This document shows, in pieces, positions 1-10,100 of a stretch of 64,000 nucleotides of DNA. The position numbers and the translations under genes are program-made. The stretch spans positions 2,656,001 through 2,720,000 of the forward strand of contig NZ_OY782495.1 of assembly GCF_963677715.1 (NCBI RefSeq), written 5' to 3'. The stretch's first letter is position 1; the number at the start of each line of letters is the position of its first letter. This stretch comes from an uncultured Bacteroides sp. GTDB lineage: Bacteria > Bacteroidota > Bacteroidia > Bacteroidales > Bacteroidaceae. The notes under the pieces were generated by a model that did not search any database, was not told the origin of the DNA, and was given only the letters and a program-made list of their open reading frames with translations.

Positions 1-1680
1 CTGCAGGTTATTCTGATGCTGGCATTGAGCTATCCATTAGGAAAATACATTGCCCGGGTATATAAAGGAGAGAAAACCTGGTTGGATTTTATGCTTCCGC
101 TTGAGAAGTTATTATATAAGGTATGTGGCATCAATGCCGATGAGGAAATGGGTTGGAAGACTTTTTTGAAGTCAATGCTTATTTTAAATGCGTTTTGGTT
201 TGTTTGGGGCATGATATTTCTCATGGCTCAGGGTTGGCTCCCATTAAATCCGGATGTGAACGGGGGACAGACTTTCGATCAGGCTTTTAACACCAGTATT
301 AGTTTTCTGGTAAATTGCAACTTACAACACTATAGTGGCGAGAGCGGGCTGACTTATTTTACGCAGTTGTTTGTTATCATGCTTTTTCAGTTTATTGCAG
401 CTGCTACGGGCATGGCTGCTATGGCTGGAATGATGAGGTCGATGGCAGTGAAAACCACAAAGACAATAGGTAACTTCTGGTACTTTCTGGTAAGAAGTTG
501 CACTCGAATATTAGTACCTCTTGCTCTTATTTTGGGTTTTATCTTTATTCTGCAAGGAGTGCCGATGGGTTTCAATGGTCAAATGAAGATTACTACGCTC
601 GAAGGGAGAGAACAAATGGTTTCACAAGGACCTGTTGCGGCTATTGTTCCTATCAAGCAGTTGGGCACAAACGGTGGAGGTTTCTTTGGGGCCAATTCTT
701 CTCATCCGCTGGAGAATCCTACCTATTTTACCAATATAGTTGAAAATTGTGCTATTATGCTCCTACCGATGGCAATGGTATTGGCGTTCGGTTTTTATGT
801 AAAGCGAAAGAAATTGGCTTATAGTATCTTTGGGGTAATGTTGTTCGCTTATTTAGTGGGTGCAGTTGCTATGATTTATCAGGAGACTAATGGCAATCCG
901 CGAATAGATGCAATGGGCATTGCTCAGAAAAATGGTTCGATGGAGGGAAAAGAAATACGCTTCGGCGCAGCTTCCACCGCTTTATGGGGCGCTAGTACTA
1001 CCGCAACTTCCAATGGTTCGGTCAATGGTATGCACGATAGCATGATGCCGCTCTCGGGAACCGTTGAGATGCTCAACATGCAGATCAATACCTGGTTTGG
1101 CGGTGTAGGGGTTGGGTGGATGAATTACTATACATTCATTATCATGGCTGTGTTTATTAGCGGTCTGATGGTGGGACGCACACCTGAATTTTTAGGCAAA
1201 AAGGTGGAAGCTAAGGAGATGAAAATTGCTACGATAGTGGTACTGTTGCATCCATTTCTAATTCTTGCGGGTACGGCATTGGCCGGTTATCTTTTTGTTC
1301 ACGCCCCCGGGTTTGTAGGGAGTGAAGGTGGATGGCTCAATAATTCGGGATCGCATGGATTGAGTGAGATGCTTTATGAGTTTACATCCTCTGCGGCCAA
1401 CAACGGTTCGGGCTTTGAAGGCTTAGGCGATAATACGCCTTTCTGGAATTATGCTTGTGGCATCGTGTTGCTTCTTGGACGTTTTGTTCCGATCATAGGA
1501 CAGATAGCCATTGCGGGATTTTTGGCGGAAAAGAAGTTTATACCCGAGAGTGCAGGTACGCTCAGAACAGATACGAGCACCTTCGGAATAATGACGTTTG
1601 CCGTTATATTGATTGTGGCAGCCCTTTCTTTCTTTCCGGTATTGGCCCTGAGCTCTATTGCCGAGCACCTAAGCTTATAA
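1..1680 (+). CDS. kdpA: Potassium-transporting ATPase subunit KdpA (5' end outside window)
   Basis: KdpA is the channel-like subunit of the KdpFABC high-affinity K+ pump in the inner membrane. The reading frame is open from base 1 (LQVILMLALSYPLG), so the true start lies a few codons left of the window. About ten hydrophobic segments are visible. The conserved pore loops that form the selectivity filter are present: NGGGFFGANSSHPLENP, TATSNGSVNGMHDSMMPL and SSAANNGSGFEGL. The length of about 559 residues fits the family. It is followed after 50 bases by kdpB and belongs to one operon with kdpB, kdpC and the sensor genes. Whether kdpF precedes it cannot be seen. Confidence 0.97.
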   Translation: MQVILMLALSYPLGKYIARVYKGEKTWLDFMLPLEKLLYKVCGINADEEMGWKTFLKSMLILNAFWFVWGMIFLMAQGWLPLNPDVNGGQTFDQAFNTSISFLVNCNLQHYSGESGLTYFTQLFVIMLFQFIAAATGMAAMAGMMRSMAVKTTKTIGNFWYFLVRSCTRILVPLALILGFIFILQGVPMGFNGQMKITTLEGREQMVSQGPVAAIVPIKQLGTNGGGFFGANSSHPLENPTYFTNIVENCAIMLLPMAMVLAFGFYVKRKKLAYSIFGVMLFAYLVGAVAMIYQETNGNPRIDAMGIAQKNGSMEGKEIRFGAASTALWGASTTATSNGSVNGMHDSMMPLSGTVEMLNMQINTWFGGVGVGWMNYYTFIIMAVFISGLMVGRTPEFLGKKVEAKEMKIATIVVLLHPFLILAGTALAGYLFVHAPGFVGSEGGWLNNSGSHGLSEMLYEFTSSAANNGSGFEGLGDNTPFWNYACGIVLLLGRFVPIIGQIAIAGFLAEKKFIPESAGTLRTDTSTFGIMTFAVILIVAALSFFPVLALSSIAEHLSL

Positions 1681-1730
1681 TGAATATTGTGTGGCAAAGC
1701 GTATAGAATCGTTTAAAAGTAAAAGTGATT

Positions 1731-3764
1731 ATGAAAGATAATAAATCGGCTTCTTTATTTCCAAAGAAGCAAGTGATAGAAAGCTTTAAGCAATCGTTCG
1801 TGAAACTAGACCCGCGAGCAATGATAAAAAATCCGATAATGTTTACTGTGGAAGTAGCTACATTGGTTATGCTTCCGGTTATGCTATATTCCATAAGTAA
1901 CAGCTCACAAGGTTCATTCGGATACAATTTTGTGGTGTTTCTGGTGCTGTTCATTACCCTGCTGTTTGCCAATTTTGCGGAAGCTATAGCCGAAGCACGT
2001 GGCAAGGCGCAAGCGGATAGTTTGCGTAAAACGAGGGAGGAAACCCCTGCCAGGTTGGTGAACGGAGATGATATGCAAATTGTAAGCAGTTCGCAACTGA
2101 AGAAAGGGAATGTCTTTGTTTGCGAGGCAGGCGATTTGATTCCTGCTGATGGTGAGATTATTGAAGGGTTGGCCTCTATTGACGAAAGTGCCATTACCGG
2201 TGAGAGTGCTCCGGTAATCCGTGAAGCAGGAGGCGATAAAAGTTCGGTTACCGGCGGAACAAAAGTGCTCTCGGATATGATAAAAGTAATGGTTACCAGT
2301 CAACCGGGAGAGAGCTTTTTGGATAAGATGATCGCTTTGGTGGAAGGTGCTTCTCGTAAGAAAACGCCGAACGAAATAGCTTTAACGATTCTGTTGGCCG
2401 GTTTCACATTGGTATTTGTCATTGTGTGCATTACTTTGAAGCCTTTGGCCGATTATAGTCATACAACGCTTACCATTGCTTCTCTGATTTCATTGTTTGT
2501 CTGCCTCATCCCAACCACCATTGGGGGACTACTTTCTGCTATTGGCATTGCCGGTATGGACAGGGCTTTGCGTGCCAATGTGATTACTAAATCGGGTAAG
2601 GCGGTAGAAACGGCGGGAGATGTGGACACGTTGCTACTCGACAAAACAGGAACCATTACCATTGGCAATCGTAAGGCGACTAAATTTTATCCTGCGGTAG
2701 GAGTTGATGAACGCTCTTTTGTGGAGGTTTGCATGCTTTCTTCTCTCTCCGATGAAACACCTGAAGGCAAATCTATTGTGGAATTGGGACGTGAATTTGG
2801 TTTTCGTGTGAGAAACCTCAATACAGTTGGTTCGCGAATGGTGAAATTTACTGCTGAAACAAAGTCTTCAGGAGTAAATTTGGCTGACGGTACTAAGATA
2901 CGAAAAGGGGCTTTTGATGCTATTCGCAAGATGACAGAGGCTGTGGGCAATGGTTTCCCTAAAGAGACGGAAAGTATTATCGCTGCCATATCGAGTAACG
3001 GAGGTACACCGTTGGTGGTATGTGTGAATCAGAAAGTGATAGGGGTGATTGAATTGCAGGATATCATCAAACCCGGTATTCACGAACGTTTTGAACGCTT
3101 GCGTAAGATGGGAGTAAAGACAGTGATGGTGACAGGGGACAATCCGCTGACTGCTAAATACATTGCCGAAAAGGCGGGGGTAGACGACTTCATCGCTGAA
3201 GCAAAGCCGGAAGATAAAATGGAGTACATCAAGAAAGAACAGCAATCGGGCAAATTGGTGGCCATGATGGGAGACGGCACCAATGATGCTCCGGCATTGG
3301 CGCAAGCCAATGTAGGGGTTGCCATGAATAGTGGAACTCAGGCGGCAAAAGAAGCCGGTAATATGGTTGACCTTGATAATGATCCTACGAAATTGATTGA
3401 GATAGTCGAGATCGGTAAGCAGCTATTGATGACGCGTGGAACGCTGACTACTTTTTCTATAGCCAATGATGTAGCCAAATATTTTGCTATTGTGCCGGCA
3501 TTGTTTATGGTGGCTATTCCTCAGCTGAATGCTTTAAATGTAATGAATCTGCATAGTCCTCAAAGTGCTATCCTTTCGGCTGTTATATTCAATGCCCTTA
3601 TTATTCCGGCACTTATTCCGCTGGCTTTGAGAGGCGTACAGTATAAGCCTATAGGTGCTTCTGCCTTGCTTCGCCGTAACCTGCTGATATATGGCATGGG
3701 TGGAGTAATGGTTCCTTTTGCAGGAATTAAGTTGATTGATTTACTCATTGGTTTATTATTTTAA
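1731..3764 (+). CDS. kdpB: Potassium-transporting P-type ATPase subunit KdpB
   Basis: KdpB is the P-type ATPase subunit that energises K+ uptake. Visible hallmarks are the A-domain loop ITGESAPV, the phosphorylation motif DKTGTIT with the aspartate at residue 304, the nucleotide-binding KGAFDAI region, [10 protein letters not shown] and the hinge [11 protein letters not shown]. Hydrophobic helices flank these in the usual KdpB order. The length of 677 residues matches the family. I start at the ATG at 1731; a GTG two codons upstream is possible but has no advantage. No strong Shine-Dalgarno site is visible, which is normal in this phylum. kdpC begins 13 bases downstream. Confidence 0.97.
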   Translation: MKDNKSASLFPKKQVIESFKQSFVKLDPRAMIKNPIMFTVEVATLVMLPVMLYSISNSSQGSFGYNFVVFLVLFITLLFANFAEAIAEARGKAQADSLRKTREETPARLVNGDDMQIVSSSQLKKGNVFVCEAGDLIPADGEIIEGLASIDESAITGESAPVIREAGGDKSSVTGGTKVLSDMIKVMVTSQPGESFLDKMIALVEGASRKKTPNEIALTILLAGFTLVFVIVCITLKPLADYSHTTLTIASLISLFVCLIPTTIGGLLSAIGIAGMDRALRANVITKSGKAVETAGDVDTLLLDKTGTITIGNRKATKFYPAVGVDERSFVEVCMLSSLSDETPEGKSIVELGREFGFRVRNLNTVGSRMVKFTAETKSSGVNLADGTKIRKGAFDAIRKMTEAVGNGFPKETESIIAAISSNGGTPLVVCVNQKVIGVIELQDIIKPGIHERFERLRKMGVKTVMVTGDNPLTAKYIAEKAGVDDFIAEAKPEDKMEYIKKEQQSGKLVAMMGDGTNDAPALAQANVGVAMNSGTQAAKEAGNMVDLDNDPTKLIEIVEIGKQLLMTRGTLTTFSIANDVAKYFAIVPALFMVAIPQLNALNVMNLHSPQSAILSAVIFNALIIPALIPLALRGVQYKPIGASALLRRNLLIYGMGGVMVPFAGIKLIDLLIGLLF

Positions 3765-3777
3765 TTCAGGAACAAAG

Positions 3778-4359
3778 ATGAAGACACTCTTGAAATCCGT
3801 GAAAATAACGCTTGCACTTTGTGTGCTTTTAGCGTTGTGTTATCTATTTATTTTATGGATATTTGCACAACTGGCAGGCCCTGATAATGGTAATGTTAAA
3901 GTTGTTTGTCTAGATGGGAAAGTGGTAGGTGCATCCAATGTGGGACAGAACTTTACTAAAGATATCTACTTTTGGGGGCGTCCGTCTTCTGCCGGGAAAG
4001 GTTATGATGCAACCGCTTCGGGGGGGAGTAATAAAGGCGTTGCCGACAAAGAATATCTGGCTACGATAGAAGCCCGAATCGATACTTTTTTGGTACATCA
4101 TCCATACTTATCTCGCAGTGAGGTTCCGGCTGAGATGGTGACGGGTAGCGGATCGGGGCTGGACCCGGATATAACTCCGACTTGTGCTTACGTGCAGGTG
4201 AAGCGTGTGGCTAATGCCCGTGGTCTGAGAGAAATGGCGGTGAAAGGTATTGTAAATCGTATGATTGAGAGACCTTTATTGGGGCTCTTCGGGCCTCCGA
4301 AAATTAATGTATTGAAGCTCAATATTGCTTTGGAAGAAGCGCAACATCCGGAAAAATGA
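3778..4359 (+). CDS. kdpC: Potassium-transporting ATPase subunit KdpC
   Basis: KdpC is the small single-span subunit that stabilises the Kdp complex and raises its ATP affinity. The 193-residue product has one N-terminal membrane helix (residues about 7-30), then a periplasmic domain with the family signatures FWGRPSSAGKGYDATASGGSN and GSGLDPDITP. The ATG at 3778 lies just after the kdpB stop; an in-frame upstream start at 3736 would add residues encoded inside kdpB and is unlikely. Its stop overlaps the next start as ATGA, so translation of the sensor gene is probably coupled. Confidence 0.96.
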   Translation: MKTLLKSVKITLALCVLLALCYLFILWIFAQLAGPDNGNVKVVCLDGKVVGASNVGQNFTKDIYFWGRPSSAGKGYDATASGGSNKGVADKEYLATIEARIDTFLVHHPYLSRSEVPAEMVTGSGSGLDPDITPTCAYVQVKRVANARGLREMAVKGIVNRMIERPLLGLFGPPKINVLKLNIALEEAQHPEK

Positions 4360-5480
4360 ATAGAGAAGAGAGCGTGCAGCATTTCCTTGATCTGATAAAG
4401 AAATCACGTCGTGGAAAATTTAAAATCTATGTGGGCATGATAGCAGGTGTTGGTAAAAGCTATCGCATGCTTCAGGAGGCGCACGATTTGTTGGATAATG
4501 GCGTTGATGTACAAATAGGATATATAGAGACTCACGGGCGTACAGCAACAGAGGCTTTGATAGCCGGATTGCCTCTGATTCCTCGCAGAAAAATTTTCTA
4601 TAAAGGAAAGGAACTTGAGGAGATGGATGTTGAAGCTATCGTCAGGATGCATCCTGAAATTGTAATTGTCGACGAATTGGCACATACCAATGTAGAAGGT
4701 AGTTTGAATGAAAAGCGGTGGCAGGATGTAATGGTTTTACTCGACGAGGGCATTAATGTGATTTCAGCAGTGAACATTCAGCATATCGAAAGCTTGAATG
4801 AAGAAGTGCAGGGCATTTCGGGCATTGAAGTGAAAGAACGTATTCCGGATAGCGTATTGCAGGAGGCCGACGAGGTGGTGAATATTGATCTTACGGCAGA
4901 GGAACTCATTACTCGCTTGAAAGCCGGTAAAATTTATCGGCCGGAGAAAATACAGTTGGCTCTTAATAACTTTTTTAAAACGGAAAATATCTTGCAGCTC
5001 CGCGAGCTGGCTTTGAAAGAAGTGGCATTGCGTGTAGAGAAAAAGGTGGAAAACGAAGTCGTTGTTTCCGGAATGGGTATTAGGCATGAACGTTTCATGG
5101 CTTGCATCAGCTCACACGAAAAAACGCCGCGCAGAATTATACGTAAAGCCGCCCGATTGGCGACTCGTTATAATACTTCTTTTATAGCTCTTTATGTGCA
5201 AACTCCTCGTGAGAGCATGGAACGTATTGACTTGGCCAGTCAGCGGCATCTGCTGAACCATTTTAAGTTGGTGACCGAATTGGGTGGAGAAGTTGTTCAG
5301 ATACAATCAAAAGATGTGCTCGGGAGTATTTTGAGTGTGTGCAAGGAGAGGCAGATAACAACGGTCTGCATGGGAGCTCCGTCTCTTAGAATGCCAAGTG
5401 CTCTCTTGTCTGTACTATGTTATAAAAAATTTATGAACAGACTGACGCAAATGAATACGGATTTGATTATACTTGCATAA
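4356..5480 (+). CDS. kdpD: KdpD sensor domain protein without kinase domain
   Basis: This 374-residue protein corresponds only to the cytoplasmic N-terminal half of KdpD. Residues about 20-230 form the KdpD domain with the Walker-type loop GMIAGVGKS, the GYIETHGR motif and VDELAHTN. Residues about 245-374 form a universal-stress-protein-like domain (RHERFMACISS, then VCMGAPSLRMPS). There are no membrane spans, dimerisation helix or ATPase domain. The start overlaps kdpC by four bases. The kinase function is probably supplied by the next gene, 20 bases downstream. In the family this domain senses K+ and related signals; the split is discussed in the findings. Confidence 0.93.
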   Translation: MNREESVQHFLDLIKKSRRGKFKIYVGMIAGVGKSYRMLQEAHDLLDNGVDVQIGYIETHGRTATEALIAGLPLIPRRKIFYKGKELEEMDVEAIVRMHPEIVIVDELAHTNVEGSLNEKRWQDVMVLLDEGINVISAVNIQHIESLNEEVQGISGIEVKERIPDSVLQEADEVVNIDLTAEELITRLKAGKIYRPEKIQLALNNFFKTENILQLRELALKEVALRVEKKVENEVVVSGMGIRHERFMACISSHEKTPRRIIRKAARLATRYNTSFIALYVQTPRESMERIDLASQRHLLNHFKLVTELGGEVVQIQSKDVLGSILSVCKERQITTVCMGAPSLRMPSALLSVLCYKKFMNRLTQMNTDLIILA

Positions 5481-5500
5481 TATTTAAGCATATAGATCTT

Positions 5501-6940
5501 ATGAATATTAAAACAAAACTGATTTTCGGTATCGGAATGCTTGCTGGGATGATTGTCTTTTTAGTCACTCTATCAGTGATAAATCTGCAAACGTTGACGG
5601 CTGTTGACCCCAATAGTGCTGAAGCTTTGCCTGCCTTGCATCGTGCTTTGTTATGGATTTCTGTCACCGGAGGCATTTGCATCTTTACCGGGATTTCATT
5701 ATTGTTATGGTTGCCCCGTTCCATCAGTAAGCCTATTAAAGAATTGATAGGGGGAATTGTTGAGATAGCCAATCATAATTATGAGAAGAGGTTGAATCTA
5801 AAGAGTAATGAAGAGTTTAGAGCAGTTGCAAAGAGCTTTAACCGCATGGCCGAGAGGTTGGCTGAATATCGTGAAAGTACATTGGTCGATATTCTTTCAG
5901 CCAAAAAGTTTTTGGAGGCTACGGTAAATAGTATTAATGAACCCATTATCGGATTGAATACGGAGAGAGAGATCCTTTTTATAAATAATGAAGCGCTGAA
6001 TGTGCTAAACCTGAAAAGAGAAAACGTGATTCGTCACTCGGCAGAAGAGCTTTCGCTGAAAAATGATTTGCTTCGTCGTTTGATTCGTGAGCTGGTGAAT
6101 CCTGGTGAAAAGAAAGAACCGCTGAAAATTTATGCAGATAACAAAGAAAGTTACTTTCAGGCATTTTATATTCCAATTACGAATCAGGAACCCGATGAGG
6201 TTGATCCTCATAACTTGGGAGATGTTATTCTGCTGAAAAATATTACGGAATTCAAAGAATTGGACTCAGCAAAAACTACTTTTATCTCTACCATTTCTCA
6301 TGAGTTGAAGACTCCTATATCGGCTATAATGATGAGTTTGCAATTGCTCGAAGATAAGCGAATAGGCGGGCTTAACGAGGAACAGGTACAACTCTCAAAA
6401 AGTATTAGGGAGAATAGTGAACGCTTATTGGGCATAACAGGAGAACTGCTGAACATGACACAAGTTGAGGCTGGTAAGCTACAGCTTATACCTAAAATAA
6501 CCAAGCCGATTGAACTGATTGAATATGCTATAAAGGCCAATCAGGTGCAGGCTGACAAGTTTAATATTCAGATAGAGGTAGAATATCCTGAAACGAAAAT
6601 TAGCAAATTGTTTGTTGATAGTGAAAAAATAGCTTGGGTACTCACCAATTTGTTAAGCAATGCCATTCGATATTCTAAAGAGAATGGAAGGGTTATTATA
6701 GGAGCTAAGCAGAATGGAGAGTTCATTGAACTCTACGTGAAGGATTTTGGTAAAGGAATAGATCCACGCTATCATCAAAGTATTTTTGATCGTTATTTCA
6801 GAGTACCCGGTACTAAAGTACAGGGTAGTGGGTTGGGGTTGTCTATTTCGAAAGATTTTGTAGAAGCGCATAATGGGACTTTGACTGTTGAGAGTGAACC
6901 GGGAAATGGGAGTCAGTTTATTATTCGTTTGAAAGCGTAA
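5501..6940 (+). CDS. Membrane histidine kinase, HAMP-PAS-HisKA-HATPase, probable partner of the KdpD fragment
   Basis: The 479-residue product has two membrane helices (residues about 5-27 and 45-67) around a very short extracytoplasmic loop, a HAMP linker (about 68-120), a PAS domain (about 130-245), a HisKA helix with ISHELKTP (phospho-acceptor His267) and a HATPase domain with NLLSNAIRYSKENG, DFGKGID and GSGLGLS. It follows the KdpD sensor fragment by 20 bases and so lies in the kdp operon. I infer that the two proteins together replace a full-length KdpD. No response regulator follows, so the cognate regulator may lie left of the window or elsewhere. Confidence 0.88.
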   Translation: MNIKTKLIFGIGMLAGMIVFLVTLSVINLQTLTAVDPNSAEALPALHRALLWISVTGGICIFTGISLLLWLPRSISKPIKELIGGIVEIANHNYEKRLNLKSNEEFRAVAKSFNRMAERLAEYRESTLVDILSAKKFLEATVNSINEPIIGLNTEREILFINNEALNVLNLKRENVIRHSAEELSLKNDLLRRLIRELVNPGEKKEPLKIYADNKESYFQAFYIPITNQEPDEVDPHNLGDVILLKNITEFKELDSAKTTFISTISHELKTPISAIMMSLQLLEDKRIGGLNEEQVQLSKSIRENSERLLGITGELLNMTQVEAGKLQLIPKITKPIELIEYAIKANQVQADKFNIQIEVEYPETKISKLFVDSEKIAWVLTNLLSNAIRYSKENGRVIIGAKQNGEFIELYVKDFGKGIDPRYHQSIFDRYFRVPGTKVQGSGLGLSISKDFVEAHNGTLTVESEPGNGSQFIIRLKA

Positions 6941-7096
6941 AATAAGAGCTGGGCGCTTTTTTAATATTGTCTTTAGCAGTCAGCCCGAAGTTAAGTCTTG
7001 CTAATATGCCAATGGCATAAACGGTAAAATGAGATGATCGGATCAGTAAAAAGCTCATTGGACTTGTAGCTATTGCAAGTGCAAAAATCTGAATTA

Positions 7097-7128
7097 TTGG
7101 TTTATTATTGTTTTTTACGCTAACTTTG
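7097..7128 (+). promoter_or_regulatory. Bacteroidetes-type promoter for the HTCS gene
   Basis: A -7 box TAACTTTG at 7121-7128 matches TAnnTTTG exactly. A TTGG -33 element at 7097-7100 is separated by 20 bases. It lies 20 bases before the HTCS start codon, giving a very short leader. The rest of 6941-7147 shows only a small inverted repeat, TATGCC-aat-GGCATA at 7005-7019. Confidence 0.7.
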
Positions 7129-7147
7129 GAACCAAAATAGATATACT

Positions 7148-10100
7148 ATGAGAAAGACAATTCTTATTTTGTTAACACTGATTTGTCTGTCGTTTCAGAA
7201 TGTTTACGGGCGAAAGAATTCTTATTATTATTTTACACATATCAATGGCGAGAATGGCTTGTCACAGAGCAACGTAAAGGCTATTCTTCAGGATAGCTAT
7301 GGCTTTATGTGGTTTGGTACTAAAAACGGATTGAACCGTTATGATGGCACTTCTATTCTTCACTTGGATTGCGATGATCCGGCAACAGGCAAGGGTAATC
7401 ATAATATCAGCGCTTTATATGAAGATAAAGATCGTAATCTGTGGATAGGCACAGATCGTGGAGTCTTTATATACAACCCTGCTAATGATGTATTTTCTAT
7501 GATTACCACGAAGTCGAAAGAAGGAATTTCACTTGATAATTGGGTCGCGGAAATTTTGGCTGATTCTGCAGGTAATATCTGGGTGCTAATACCTGATCAG
7601 GGTGTTTTTCGATTTGCGGGCAAACAAATGAGTTATTATCCCATTACCGACAAAAATAGATTCAAGTCAGAGAGTCCGGATTGTATTTGCGTGAGCAAGA
7701 GTGGCGATGTGTGGATAGGCACGTCGGGAGTAGGCCTGTTTCGGTATAACCGAAAAAAAGACACTTTTGAACAATACTGTAATTACAAGGATGGGCGTAC
7801 GCTTGCGGGGAAGATCATTACCAGTATTTGTGCACAGGGAAACAACATTATTCTGGCTATGCAGGAGGGTGAACTGCTAAAATATAACCCGATAGAGAAT
7901 AGGTTGACGGATATACCGTTTACGAATCAGAAAAATATTTTTTTGCGTGATGTAATGTGCTTTGGTGATGAGCTTTGGCTGGGGACACATAATGGTTTGT
8001 TTGTTATAAATGAAAAACAAAATAGCGTGGTACATCTGGAGGAAGATCTGATGCGACCATTTAGCTTGTCGGATAGGATTATTTATACTATCTATAAGGA
8101 TCACGAAGGAGGCGTATGGCTTGGAACAATGTTTGGTGGAGTTAACTATTTGCCTAACCGGCAAATGCTGTTTGAAAAATATGTTCCGGGTAGCGATGGG
8201 CAGTCGCTTAGCACTAAGCGTGTACGTGGATTAGTGGAAGATAAAGAGGGGCAAATCTGGATTGGTACCGAAGATGACGGGGTGAATGTATTGAACCCTA
8301 AAGACGGGAAGGTGCACCAAGTGCGTTATAATAAATCAGATAGTAACGATCATCTTATAACTTTGTGTATGCAACGTTTTGGCGATCAGGTTTATTGTGG
8401 TTTATTTAAGCATGGACTGGATGTTATTCAACAACCCGGAGGAGCCATTAAACATTATAGCAGTGAAGAATTAAATATCGGAGAAGGCAGTGTTTATACT
8501 ATCTTTGTTGATCGAAAAAAACAGCTGTGGATAGGTACGGGCTGGGGGTTATATGTAGCACCTCCGGGCAGTTTGAACTTTAAAAAGGTAAATGAAACCG
8601 GCTATGACTGGATCTTTGATATTATGGAGGATAAACAGGGGCGATTATGGTTTGCATCGATGGGCAATGGTGTATGGAAACGTGATCCTGCTACTCATGC
8701 CTTTCATAATTATTATTATGAAAAATCAAACCCGAATAGTCTGAGTTCCAATTCGGTGAGTTCAATAATGCAGGATAGCAAAGGGCGTATCTGGTTCTCC
8801 ACAGATCGTGGAGGAATTTGCCGGTACAATGAGATACAGGACAACTTTACTACCTATTCGATTAAAAACGGTTTCCCTGATGATGTAGCATATAAAATAC
8901 TGGAAGATAATCAACACAACTTATGGTTCGGCACCAATCGGGGATTGGTTAAATTCAGTCCGGAAAGTGGTAATGTGCGTGTCTTTACAACTAAAGACGG
9001 TTTGTTGGGCAATCAGTTTAACTATAAATCGGCACTTAAAACCCGTGACGGTAAGTTTTATTTCGGTGGCGTAGACGGGTTGATTGCATTTACGCCTAAT
9101 ACCCCGAAAGTTGTAGATTTTCACCCTCCGATATACATAACAAAGTTTAGTATATATAATAAGGAGGTTACGGTGCATAGTCCCGGATCGCCGTTAAAGA
9201 AAAGTATTGCACATACAAATGAGATTGTATTGCCTTACGATCAATCGAATATTAGTTTTGATGTAGCCTTGCTTAGTTACTCTACCGCTGAGGCCAATCA
9301 ATATTATTATAGGATGGATCCGTTGGATAATGATTGGATTAAGGCTTCGAACAATCAGAATATTTCGTATGCCAAACTTCCGCCGGGAGAATATACTTTT
9401 AGGGTAAAAGCTACTTATAGCGGGCTGAATAGTCAATTGGCTACCCGTTCATTATCTATTGTAATTCTTCCTCCATGGTGGCAATCTATTTGGGCATATA
9501 TGCTTTATATAGTGTGGGGGATATCCTTAGTTTTGTGCTGGTTCTTTTGGTATAAGCGTTACAAAGAAAGACAAATGGAAGAACGACAGAAACTATTTGA
9601 GATTGAGAAAGAAAAAGAACTTTATGAATCAAAAGTTGGTTTCTTTACTGAAGTTGCCCATGAAATTCGTACGCCTCTTACACTTATAAATGGTCCGCTC
9701 GAGGCTATTAATGAAATGAGCATTCAGGATGATAAGATAAATAAAAACTTATCTGTTATTGGACAGAACACCAAGCGTCTGCTTGAATTGACAAGTCAAC
9801 TTCTTGACTTTCAAAGAATTGATTCTCGTAAATTTCAAGCAAAATTCGAGAGTGTAGATATCACTACACTATTAAATGAAATAATAACCAGCTTTGAACC
9901 GACTATTTTACAGAAAAAGAAGAAATTGCTTTTAAATATCCCGGAGAAGGAGATTCGTGCCGCAGTTGATAAAGAAGCCTTGACTAAAATACTTAGTAAT
10001 TTATTGAATAATGCTTTGAAGTATGCTGAGAAAAAGATTTTCGTGGAATTAGAAGAAGATGATGAAACATTCACTGTGAGGGTTATTAGTGATGGCGAAA

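Noticed and set aside
1655-2194. A long antisense frame (179 codons) opposite kdpB
   Set aside because: It overlaps a clear P-type ATPase gene and has no recognisable features; a codon-bias shadow.
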